Of a DNA stretch of 64,000 nucleotides, positions 48,083 through 56,314 are shown piece by piece. The translations under genes were made by a program, and so were the position numbers. Below the pieces are notes generated by a model. It searched no databases, was not told the origin of the DNA, and saw only the letters and a list, made by a program, of their open reading frames with translations. Every line of letters starts with the position of its first letter. Within the stretch, counting starts at the first letter, position 1. The stretch is from Shewanella avicenniae (GTDB lineage Bacteria; Pseudomonadota; Gammaproteobacteria; Enterobacterales; Shewanellaceae), in the NCBI RefSeq assembly GCF_017354945.1, contig NZ_CP071503.1:4137683-4201682 (forward strand), in the 5' to 3' direction.

Positions 48083-49117
48083 CTATTTGTCTTTTTTGAG
48101 TATTGCTTTTAGGGCTGAAATATTAGCAAGTGCGCCTTCGGCTTCTTTTAAACGGCGGCGTTGCTGGGCAAAGCGATCAAACTCTAATTTCGCCTTATCA
48201 TCTGCGTCTTTCTTGGTTATTTTTCCCGCTCCGCTTAATACGTCCCGATCATTAAAACTTAAAAACTGGTCAAGCTTATCGGCCCAGTCCTTTAGGAATA
48301 CCTGCTTGCGACGCAGCGCTTGGTCTTCGGCAAAGTCGAGCCACATATTAACGATTCGATTAAGCTCTTTGATTTCGTCTTCACGCAGATAGTTTTTGGC
48401 GATGGTGACATCGGTCTTACGCACTTCATCGCCTTTATAGCTGGTTAGCCCCATATCTGGCTTACTGGCATCCACACGGCTAGCAATCAGCTCAGCGGCC
48501 GTCATATGTGTACAGGCATAATGCAGTTTATTCTGAATGGTTTGGAAGAAGAGAGTGGTCTCTTTATTGGAAGGCTCGTAGTCTGCCGCCATGGTAAAGA
48601 TGTCTTTGACTCGCAGATAAACACGACGCTCACTGGCTCGGATATCGCGAATGCGTTCCAGCATCTCGTCAAAGTAGTCAGGCACCGCAGAGTGACCAAC
48701 GGGCGGATTTTTGAGGCGCTCGTCATCCATCACGAAGCCTTTGAGCAAATACTCTTGTAACAATCGCGTGGCCCATTGGCGAAACTGTGTACCACGCGTC
48801 GAGCGAACTCTGTACCCTACCGCAAGAATCACCGGGAGACTGTAGTGTCGAATGTTACGTTTTACTTCTCGACCACCCTCTAATTGAACTTGTAAGTAAT
48901 CCTTACAAGTTGAATTTTGCTCAAGCTCCCCTTCAGAATAGACAGCCTTAATATGCTGAGTGATGGCCTGTGAGCTCACTTGGTAAAGCTCTGCCATTGC
49001 TGCTTGTGAAAGCCACAAGGTATCTGACTCAAAGCGGCACTCTACGCGAGTTTTGCCATCTCCACTGGTAAACAGGACAAATTCACCATGCGGAGCTTGG
49101 GGGATGTTATCTGTCAT
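48083..49117 (-). CDS. rhuM: RhuM family protein
   Basis: A 344-residue protein of the RhuM family, first named from Salmonella pathogenicity island 3 and often found beside type I restriction loci. Visible family blocks: VECRFESDTLWLSQAAMAELYQVSSQAITQHIKAVYSEGEL (HTH-like N-terminal part), REVKRNIRHYSLPVILAVGYRVRSTRGTQFRQWAT, and a C-terminal helical part (DWADKLDQFLSFNDRDVL). RhuM proteins are thought to bind DNA; the true role is unknown. It lies downstream of the hsd operon in the same direction and between two copies of a palindromic repeat. Confidence 0.88.
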   Translation of the reverse strand: MTDNIPQAPHGEFVLFTSGDGKTRVECRFESDTLWLSQAAMAELYQVSSQAITQHIKAVYSEGELEQNSTCKDYLQVQLEGGREVKRNIRHYSLPVILAVGYRVRSTRGTQFRQWATRLLQEYLLKGFVMDDERLKNPPVGHSAVPDYFDEMLERIRDIRASERRVYLRVKDIFTMAADYEPSNKETTLFFQTIQNKLHYACTHMTAAELIASRVDASKPDMGLTSYKGDEVRKTDVTIAKNYLREDEIKELNRIVNMWLDFAEDQALRRKQVFLKDWADKLDQFLSFNDRDVLSGAGKITKKDADDKAKLEFDRFAQQRRRLKEAEGALANISALKAILKKDK

Positions 49118-49238
49118 TCAATTAACCTTATTGCGTTATTGATGAGTTTTGTCATCTTTAAACCATGATGATTACAGAGCCGATCATGGTGTATTGCTGC
49201 TCACTATCCTGTTGGATCGCCGACATCAAACGCTGATT

Positions 49239-49266
49239 ATGGTGCCGTCATTAATGTCGGCATCAT
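49239..49266. repeat. 28-bp palindromic repeat upstream of rhuM
   Basis: Begins ATGGTGCCGTC and ends TGTCGGCATCAT, related to the copy at 48030-48057. A further CCGACATCAA (49220-49229) pairs with its right arm. Confidence 0.55.
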
Positions 49267-49294
49267 GATGTAATACTATGAATTATATCCACTT

Positions 49295-49501
49295 TTAATT
49301 CATTACATGGCTGGACAAATAGCGCTCAATTGTACGTTCACTGATTTCAAACAATTCCATGATTTATTGCTTAGTGAACACCGCCTCACCATTAAACTGA
49401 ACACCACCTAATGCCAGGTGTTGCTCTGCTTTTTGCAGAGCGTAACGGTTATTAAGGATGTTTTGTCTGTCATGCAAAGACTCAGTGAGATCTTTAGCCA
49501 T
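49295..49501 (-). pseudogene. Broken accessory ORF of the hsd operon
   Basis: Starts ATG 49501, overlapping the last bases of hsdS (translational coupling). It reads 45 residues (MAKDLTESLHDRQNILNNRY...GEAVFTKQ), meets TAA at 49364-49366, then continues in the same frame as IMELFEISERTIERYLSSHVMN to a second stop at 49295. The continuation is typical HTH sequence, and from memory proteins starting this way next to hsdS run on without the stop. So this looks like a DNA-binding accessory gene inactivated by one nonsense change and 3' truncation. Confidence 0.7.
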
Positions 49502-50681
49502 GCTGAGCCTCCTGTGGTTCAGTGCTTGGTTTTACCGTTACTTGGCCGTTCATTAGCATGGGAAGAAGCCAGTCTCGAAGATTTACAAGTTCACGATTTT
49601 CTAGGCTTCGTTCAAATATCATTTTGTTGTAATTTGTGACAACTTCATCATACTTTTCAAGCAAATCCGCTGTTGGATAAGCTAATGTAAGTGAATGTAA
49701 ATCGTTTTTTGTAATTGAACCGAATGTTGTGCCTTCTGAATTTCGGCGATCAAAAATCTGTTTGAAATACTTCATCACATAAAATAGGAAGCCGTCAGAT
49801 CCAGTTTTACTGTTTAATGCGGCTAAGCCTCGACCAATACAACAATCGGTGTTGGCAATATTCATATCGCCAACAGGTGCACGAACGCTTAACAAAATGT
49901 CACCTTTCTTTGCCATGCGGCTAGGAGCAGTAGTGTATTGTCGGGTACTAGGAAATAACCAGCCAAAGTCTGTGGAACCTTGATAAAAAATGGTTCCAGT
50001 GCCTTCTTCGTTATAGGAACTTCCCGCTGGCGATTGCCCCATCGTAATGTTAGCTATCTGAGAGAGTGTCTTATCGCTCCACCCCTCCGGTATTTCACGC
50101 TTCAAGGCATCGTTGTAAACCATCTTACCGCCAGAAGCTTTATAGGGTTTTCCATTCACATCTGGGAAATCAAACTGCACGAACCAGTAGTCATAAAGCG
50201 TTTTCGCCATCGCTTCTAGTTCAGTATTGATGCGGTTGTTGAGTTCGATTTTTTGGTCTATAGCTCTGAGCACTGCCGAGATTTTGGTTTGTTCATTTGG
50301 TTTAGGTACTCTAACTTTAACCGGATAAATAAAATTCCGGTTAAGTGATGGCTGAGCACTTCCTGAGTTGAGTCTGTCAAAATCAAGGTTTTTTAATAAG
50401 TAGTAAGTAAAATACTCATCGTTACCTTTGAAGTCAGTGACAAACATAGATGTATTGTGGGGCCAAAAATCACCCTCAGATAAGTAAACTTGGCCATATG
50501 AACTACCACTTCGCCCAACTATAACTCCCGGTCCACTAGCCTTTGAAACGCCGTGAGTACCATTCTGGCCACCTGCTCCCATCACAGGAATATTGCCTTT
50601 GGTTCTTTGTTCTGCTGTTAAGTCATATCCTCTCTGAAGTGAAAGGTACTCTCCTAAAGTTTTAACTTGCCAGTTATTCAT
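49494..50681 (-). CDS. hsdS: Type I restriction-modification specificity subunit
   Basis: Chooses the bipartite DNA target for the HsdRMS complex. The 395-residue product has two target-recognition domains (about 1-145 and 195-340) separated by conserved helices (TKISAVLRAIDQKIELNNRINTELEAM...LYDYWFVQFDFP) and ended by a second helical block (YDEVVTNYNKMIFERSLENREL). Start overlaps the hsdM stop by 8 bp; its own stop overlaps the next ORF. The target sequence cannot be read from the protein. Confidence 0.95.
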   Translation of the reverse strand: MNNWQVKTLGEYLSLQRGYDLTAEQRTKGNIPVMGAGGQNGTHGVSKASGPGVIVGRSGSSYGQVYLSEGDFWPHNTSMFVTDFKGNDEYFTYYLLKNLDFDRLNSGSAQPSLNRNFIYPVKVRVPKPNEQTKISAVLRAIDQKIELNNRINTELEAMAKTLYDYWFVQFDFPDVNGKPYKASGGKMVYNDALKREIPEGWSDKTLSQIANITMGQSPAGSSYNEEGTGTIFYQGSTDFGWLFPSTRQYTTAPSRMAKKGDILLSVRAPVGDMNIANTDCCIGRGLAALNSKTGSDGFLFYVMKYFKQIFDRRNSEGTTFGSITKNDLHSLTLAYPTADLLEKYDEVVTNYNKMIFERSLENRELVNLRDWLLPMLMNGQVTVKPSTEPQEAQHG

Positions 50682-52305
50682 ATTTCAAGCCCGTCAACTG
50701 CTTTTTAATCTCTACTTCTAGCTCACGAGACTGATTAAACAAACTGTCCAAATTGCTGGTAAAGCCCTGCATTTTTTCCGCAAACCGCTCTGCGGTAATA
50801 TCTACATAGTCGATCTTGACTTCGAAATACTGCCCAGCACTAAGGCTGTAATTTTTCGCAGTGATCTCGTCATAGCTGACTGCAACGGAGAAGTCTTCTT
50901 CCGTCCACTTATTGTTGAACACATCAATGATTTGCTGCTCTTCTTCTGGTGTTAGAACCGTTTTCTGATTCTTACCTTCTTTGACCTTTTGCCCCAGGCT
51001 TGATGCATCAACCAGTACCACTTTGTCTTTGTTACTGTTATCAATAAACAGAATAGAGACGTTGGTTCCTGTGGTCGCGAAGATATTGGATGGCATGGAG
51101 ACCACACCCGCCAGCATCTTGTTATCAACTAAGTACTGACGGATCATTTTATCAATGCCAGATTGAGCGGTAATAAACCCTGTTGGTAGCACAACCGCTG
51201 CTTTACTACCTGGTTTTAATGAGTAAATAATGTGCTGCAAGAACAATTGGTAGATTTCCATTTTGTCCTTGGCCTTAGCTTTGATTTTGGGAATGCCAGC
51301 AAAAAAGCGATCTTTGTTTTCTTTGCTATCCAACTCATCACGAAAATCACTGAAATCCAGCTTAAATGGTGGGTTAGAGACAATGTAATCAAATTTGCGT
51401 AGGTCACCATTTTCCTTGTGGTGTGGATGCAGCAAGGTGTTACCTTCAATCACGTTAGGGATTGAATGCACTAAGTTGTTCAAAATCAGGTTCAAACGCA
51501 GTAGGTTTGATGATTTTTTCGAAATGTCCTGCGTGTAGATGCTACAACGCGTTTCACCGATTGCATGAGCGACATTCATAAGCAGGGTGCCAGAGCCCGC
51601 TGATGGGTCATAACAGCTCACATTGCGCACGGTGCCTTGCTGGTCTTCAGGCACTAATATTGCGGCCATAATGCGTGCTACCGCATGAGGGGTGTAGTAC
51701 TCGGCGTATTTACCGCCAGAGTTGCTATTGTAGTCTTTGATCAGGTATTCAAAGATGGTGGCGTAGAAATCAAACTTCTGGTTGAAGATACGCTCAAAGC
51801 TGAACTCAATCAGTTTGTTGATGATCGCTTTACAAAAAGCGTCACGCTTGGAAACGGTCACGTTTTCACTGATGCGGGTAAACAGTTGTACTTTCTCGCC
51901 TGTGTCCGTCATTACCGCAAACACATCGTTATTGGTGATGGCGATGTCCATCAAGGTATCGTCAAACAGCTGAGCAAACCCGGGCTTGTCTTGCTGGTTG
52001 AACAAGTGACTGATGAAATGATGTGGTTTGAGACGAGCAGTATCACCGCCCATCTGGATCTGGAGCATCTCTAGATCTTCTTCACTCATTTCAATCAGCG
52101 CTTCTTCCCATTTCGCCGCGCTGGCGATTTTGTCGTCTATTTTCTTTGCTTCATAGGCGAACTTATCGTTCAGGAATTTGTACAAAAAGACCTGAGTGAT
52201 GATCTCAAATTCCCCGGTACTGTTGCCTAAGCCATTGGTTGCACAGATGCTTTTCAGGCTATCGATAAGGGCTTTTGTTTTTTCTCTAAATTCGAGTTCG
52301 ACCAT
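50674..52305 (-). CDS. hsdM: Type I restriction-modification DNA methyltransferase
   Basis: An adenine-N6 methyltransferase that protects host DNA. The 543-residue product has an N-terminal helical HsdM domain, SAM motif I DPSAGSGTLL (PSAGSG 234-239), catalytic motif IV NPPF (311-314), and the block KYAEYYTPHAVARIMA typical of HsdM. 28 bp after hsdR and overlapping hsdS, so one operon. Confidence 0.97.
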   Translation of the reverse strand: MVELEFREKTKALIDSLKSICATNGLGNSTGEFEIITQVFLYKFLNDKFAYEAKKIDDKIASAAKWEEALIEMSEEDLEMLQIQMGGDTARLKPHHFISHLFNQQDKPGFAQLFDDTLMDIAITNNDVFAVMTDTGEKVQLFTRISENVTVSKRDAFCKAIINKLIEFSFERIFNQKFDFYATIFEYLIKDYNSNSGGKYAEYYTPHAVARIMAAILVPEDQQGTVRNVSCYDPSAGSGTLLMNVAHAIGETRCSIYTQDISKKSSNLLRLNLILNNLVHSIPNVIEGNTLLHPHHKENGDLRKFDYIVSNPPFKLDFSDFRDELDSKENKDRFFAGIPKIKAKAKDKMEIYQLFLQHIIYSLKPGSKAAVVLPTGFITAQSGIDKMIRQYLVDNKMLAGVVSMPSNIFATTGTNVSILFIDNSNKDKVVLVDASSLGQKVKEGKNQKTVLTPEEEQQIIDVFNNKWTEEDFSVAVSYDEITAKNYSLSAGQYFEVKIDYVDITAERFAEKMQGFTSNLDSLFNQSRELEVEIKKQLTGLKYE

Positions 52306-52333
52306 GGTTTGTGTACTGCCTTAGTTGGTGTTC

Positions 52334-55300
52334 TTACCAGGATTGGCTACCTGTATTAAATTCTTTTAAATATTCTGCTACGACAAGGTGGTTTACATAA
52401 CGAACTGCTTCCGCATTCAAGGGAATGCTCTGCTGTTTGATAAAGCGGTTATGAACCTTTGGTAGCAAATGCCGCTCAAAATAGCTTTCGTTATCGAGAA
52501 CGGATGTGTTGTCGAGTACCTGGCTATCGGCGTCTTCTTTGACTCCGAGCAGGGCCTCAAAAATCTTTCTTTCAGAATCTGTAATGTCACGTCGCTCTTG
52601 TTGGCGTTCGTATAAACGCTTGTGTAAACGCGCATACTTGGTGTCACCTAGGTACTTCTGACGCAATTGGTTGTTCTGTCGGTTCAACTCTTTCACTCGT
52701 TGGTGAATTTTGTTGAGCGCATCGATGTTGGCGACCATTTCATCTTGCGTCACTTCACTGAGGTTCTTTTTCTTAAACAATCGCTCTAGTTCATCTTTCA
52801 GATTGATGAATTTCGGGTCTTGTTGGTCAAAGTTACTTGCCAGTGCTTCGCGTGTTTGACGAAGGGTATTTTTCAGTTTGTCAGCTAGTACAAGTTCTTC
52901 TTCGCCAATTTTTGTGAATGTAAAAATCACATCTTCTAAAGCTCTATTGAGCAGATTGCCAATGTCCACGCCATCTTGTATTGAAATCGCAAGATTAAGC
53001 ATGTCTAGTCTATCGCTGGCAACACGAAATAACACATTGAGCTTGGTGAAATCCAGTTCATCAAGGAAGTCGTACTCACCTTGCAGGCGAATAAGGTTAT
53101 ACAGGCTTCGTGCATCAGCTAGGGCATTTTTCAGTGCTAATACAGTTTCTCTGTCTTGTATCTGGCTGATTTGATCACAGAAGGTCTCCATGTTGCCGAT
53201 ATCAAAGCGGAACAACACATCTTTAATGTGTTCTATCTCTTGTTTGATCTCTTCCTGTGATTTGAATAGCTTGGAGTAGCTTTCGATTTCGTCGCCTAGT
53301 TCAGATTGCAGCTCGTCAAAGTAAGCTTTGTTAGTCGCGTCAAATTCTTTGCGAATATCTGCAAAATCGACCACATAGCCATAACGGAAGTCTTTGTATG
53401 TGCGGTTGACGCGTGTCAGTGCTTGTAACAAGTTATGTTTGCGGATCACACGGCCAAGGTAGAGTTTCTTCAAGCGTTTAGCATCGAACCCTGTGAGTAG
53501 CATGTTGTAAACAAACAGTAAGTCGATTTTTCCTGCTTTGAAATCTTCAACCCAATCTTTGCGTTCTTGTTTTGTGCCGACATCATGCAAAATCAGCGCA
53601 GCATTGCTCACTTTGTGGGCTTGCTTGGCTGGCTCCATGCTCGCCGTTTGAACGTAAGTCGGGATCGGTTCTGCTACCGATGTTGCTTGCTGAGGTTCCA
53701 CGCTGTCACTACTGGATAGGGGCTTTGAGGCGTACACAGCATTAAACAGCTCAAACATTTTCTTTGCTTGGTCTGAGCTATCGCAAATGATCATACCGCC
53801 TATGGTTGCGTCATTTAGCGTGCCGCGACTCTTTTCGAAGTCGCTAATGATGTAGTCCAGCATTGGCTCAACAAAACTTTGATGGGCGTATATTTCTTTG
53901 CGGTCTACATCGCCCATTTTTACTTCAGCTTCTTCTAGCGCTTGCTGAAGCGTCATTTTGTAATTGGTCGCGATCTCTTCACGAATTAAGCGCAGTGTAT
54001 AGCCGTCGGCAATGGAAGCATTGTAGTAATACTTGTGAATGTAATCGCCAAAAAGAACTCGTGAGTTATAGTCTTCACCCAGTAATGGCGTACCCGTTAA
54101 GCCTATTTTGATAGCGTTGGTATCAGACTGAGTCAGGTTGGCTAGAAAGCTACCTTTCGGGTTGTAACTGCGATGAACTTCATCCAGGAAGTAAACACGT
54201 TGGATTGTGACGTTATAATCTTGCGTTGAAATAACGTCGGGGTCATCTTTAAACTTCTGAATGTTGACGACGGTTATTTCGGCTTTGCCTGAGTGGTTGT
54301 GAATCACTTGTGTGGCTTTGATGTCACGCGTGAACGCTTCACGGGAGTTTATGGTATGAACAATCAAGCCGCGTGCAGTAAACTCTCGCTGTGCTTGTTG
54401 CAGTAAGTCTAGTCTATCGACGATAAAATAGAACTTTGGAATGATTTCTCGTTTTTGGAAGTAATCTGTTAAGAACCCAACGTTGTAATAGGTTAACGCG
54501 GTTTTACCACTTCCTTGGGTATGCCAAATAATCCCTTTACGAACTCCTTCGTTTAGCTTTCTCTCAATGGCTTTGGTCGCAAACATCTGTGGATAGCGCA
54601 TGATGTGTTTTTGCAGGCCATCACTCTCTGATACGTAGACCAATGCATAGCGTAGAACAAAGGACAAACGCTCTTTGCTGAGTAAAGAGGTACAGATTCG
54701 GTTGGTTGGGCGGCTGGGCTCTTTGTTGCTCAAAAACTCAGGGTTGCTGCGGATCACTTCTAAGTTGTTGTCTTTGAGTACTGCCAGTTCTTGCTCATCA
54801 GTCAGTGGTTTTAAAAGTGCAGTGAGATCTAACACTTCTTCTTCGCGAAAGTAGTTAAACACTGGCTTGTCATATGAACTGCTCGCGTAAAATGCACCTT
54901 GTACTGGCTCTGGATCACCATCGACGTAGTCCATATTGTTGGAAAAAATCATGAATTGAGTGATGTTAGCAAAGCGCTTGAATTTCGGGTTTTGAAAACG
55001 TTTATTGATGCGTTCTCTTTCCGCGACGATACCGTCTCGGTTGTTAGGCTTTTTCACCTCAATAAACACCAGCGGCATGCCGTTGATTAACAAGATAATG
55101 TCAGGACGAAATTCATCGTCTCCGTTCTTGTAGGTTAGCTCAGTAACGACATGGAAGCTGTTGTTGGAAAAGTTCTCGAAATCGATCAGCTTAGTGCCAG
55201 ATCGAGCCTTCAACTTATTGAAAAAAGCTCGGCCTAAGTCTTCGTTATCCAGAGAGAGTTTCACTTCTTCGAGCAAACGGCCAACGTCATCAGAGGTCAT

Positions 55301-55459
55301 GTCAGGATTGATACGGCTGACCGCTAAGGAGAATAATTCCGGGAAGATATTTGTATCCTTGTCCCAGTGCGTTCCTTTCAGGGATAGGTACTCATAACCC
55401 AAACGCATGAGATGTAGGATCGTTGGTATTTTTACTCTTGAATCTTCTGTGAAGCTCAT
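52334..55459 (-). CDS. hsdR: Type I restriction endonuclease, R subunit
   Basis: The translocase and nuclease that cuts unmodified DNA. The 1041-residue product has an N-terminal PD-(D/E)xK nuclease (Asp120, then EVK with Glu134 and Lys136), Walker A TQGSGKTAL (GSGKT 316-320), DEVH box (426-429), GLTGTPLL, and a C-terminal coiled-coil/helical part that binds the methyltransferase. All key residues are intact, so it should be active. 21 bp downstream of a small regulator gene. Confidence 0.97.
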   Translation of the reverse strand: MSFTEDSRVKIPTILHLMRLGYEYLSLKGTHWDKDTNIFPELFSLAVSRINPDMTSDDVGRLLEEVKLSLDNEDLGRAFFNKLKARSGTKLIDFENFSNNSFHVVTELTYKNGDDEFRPDIILLINGMPLVFIEVKKPNNRDGIVAERERINKRFQNPKFKRFANITQFMIFSNNMDYVDGDPEPVQGAFYASSSYDKPVFNYFREEEVLDLTALLKPLTDEQELAVLKDNNLEVIRSNPEFLSNKEPSRPTNRICTSLLSKERLSFVLRYALVYVSESDGLQKHIMRYPQMFATKAIERKLNEGVRKGIIWHTQGSGKTALTYYNVGFLTDYFQKREIIPKFYFIVDRLDLLQQAQREFTARGLIVHTINSREAFTRDIKATQVIHNHSGKAEITVVNIQKFKDDPDVISTQDYNVTIQRVYFLDEVHRSYNPKGSFLANLTQSDTNAIKIGLTGTPLLGEDYNSRVLFGDYIHKYYYNASIADGYTLRLIREEIATNYKMTLQQALEEAEVKMGDVDRKEIYAHQSFVEPMLDYIISDFEKSRGTLNDATIGGMIICDSSDQAKKMFELFNAVYASKPLSSSDSVEPQQATSVAEPIPTYVQTASMEPAKQAHKVSNAALILHDVGTKQERKDWVEDFKAGKIDLLFVYNMLLTGFDAKRLKKLYLGRVIRKHNLLQALTRVNRTYKDFRYGYVVDFADIRKEFDATNKAYFDELQSELGDEIESYSKLFKSQEEIKQEIEHIKDVLFRFDIGNMETFCDQISQIQDRETVLALKNALADARSLYNLIRLQGEYDFLDELDFTKLNVLFRVASDRLDMLNLAISIQDGVDIGNLLNRALEDVIFTFTKIGEEELVLADKLKNTLRQTREALASNFDQQDPKFINLKDELERLFKKKNLSEVTQDEMVANIDALNKIHQRVKELNRQNNQLRQKYLGDTKYARLHKRLYERQQERRDITDSERKIFEALLGVKEDADSQVLDNTSVLDNESYFERHLLPKVHNRFIKQQSIPLNAEAVRYVNHLVVAEYLKEFNTGSQSW

Positions 55460-55480
55460 ATCAGCCCTTCGTTATTGTTT

Positions 55481-55693
55481 TTATTGATCATTCTCTGGTG
55501 ACTGTTCTAGGAGCTCACCAACTTGACAATTAAATAGCACGCACAGCTTGTCGATGGCTTCTAAGTCCACTTTTTGTGCTGTTTCTTTGTACAGAAGTGT
55601 CACTGTGTTGCGGCTTAAACCCGTTTCACGAATGACATCCGCTATTCTTAATTTGCGCTCTCCCATCAAACGGGCGAGGTGGCATTTGATCAT
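55481..55693 (-). CDS. Small XRE-type regulator in front of hsdR
   Basis: A 70-residue HTH protein (LARLMGERKLRIADVIRETGLSRNTVTLLYKETAQKVDLEAIDKLCVLFNCQVGELLEQ) of the short Cro/C-protein type. First gene of the hsd operon, 21 bp before hsdR. Its position suggests it times expression of the restriction genes, like controller proteins, but such control is less usual for type I systems. Inference from position only. Confidence 0.82.
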   Translation of the reverse strand: MIKCHLARLMGERKLRIADVIRETGLSRNTVTLLYKETAQKVDLEAIDKLCVLFNCQVGELLEQSPENDQ

Positions 55694-56110
55694 GTGTTCC
55701 TATCCATGCAGGCATTCTGAACGTAAGCGCAACTATAACAGAAATGCCAGCCAGCGGTTAAAAATTAGAGTTGAAATGAAATTATTCGAGAGGAGATATA
55801 GCTGGTGTTGCTTGTCTACAGGGAGGGATTGCTGAAAACACACTTTCACTTGTGAAAGTGTGGATCTAATCACTATGCGTTAACTATGGTGAGCAACTTA
55901 ACGTATAGCGCTTTGTGGCTTGATGAATAACAGTGAAGCAATGCCTACTCACATTACCGCCTCATTATCTGCTTCTGTAATTCTAAACCATGAATTTGAC
56001 AGGCTTCTTTTCACGCGAAACTGCCCAAAATGGGCCTGAGCACCGCGCGCCTTTGCGTTGCTCACCCTGCAAACTATTCCTTGATTATCCATTAACTGTC
56101 AGGAGTAGTT
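55694..56110. other. Divergent control region between the hsd operon and the alpA-like gene
   Basis: About 420 bp with no convincing gene. It holds a long palindrome (55840-55861). Promoters for the hsd operon (leftward) and for alpA (rightward) should lie here. Confidence 0.6.
55840..55861. promoter_or_regulatory. 22-bp palindrome, arms ACACTTTCAC/GTGAAAGTGT
   Basis: Two perfect 10-bp arms around TT, with no T-run, so an operator is more likely than a terminator. The inner 16 bases match the palindrome at 47869-47884 with one change at the centre. Confidence 0.65.
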
Positions 56111-56302
56111 ATGACCGAACAAAAACAATCAAATCAGCTATTAAGCTATCAAGAAGTTTGTCAGTTAACTCAGCTTTCTCAGGCAACCATTCGCCGTTAT
56201 GTGAAAAATGGTTCTTTTCCTACACCAGTCACACTATCACCTGGCGCTCGAAGTGTGAGATTTCGCCTTGAAGATGTGCAGAAGTGGCTTTTGAGCCTGT
56301 GA
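56111..56302 (+). CDS. AlpA-like helix-turn-helix regulator
   Basis: A 63-residue winged-helix protein of the AlpA/excisionase type (LLSYQEVCQLTQLSQATIRRYVKNGSFPTPVTLSPGARSVRFRLEDVQKWLL). AlpA proteins switch on integrase/excision genes in P4-like elements and phage satellites. It is 12 bp before the DUF927-type gene, so the two form an operon. Likely a control protein or excisionase of this island. Confidence 0.88.
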   Translation: MTEQKQSNQLLSYQEVCQLTQLSQATIRRYVKNGSFPTPVTLSPGARSVRFRLEDVQKWLLSL

Positions 56303-56314
56303 TAGGGAGGTCAT

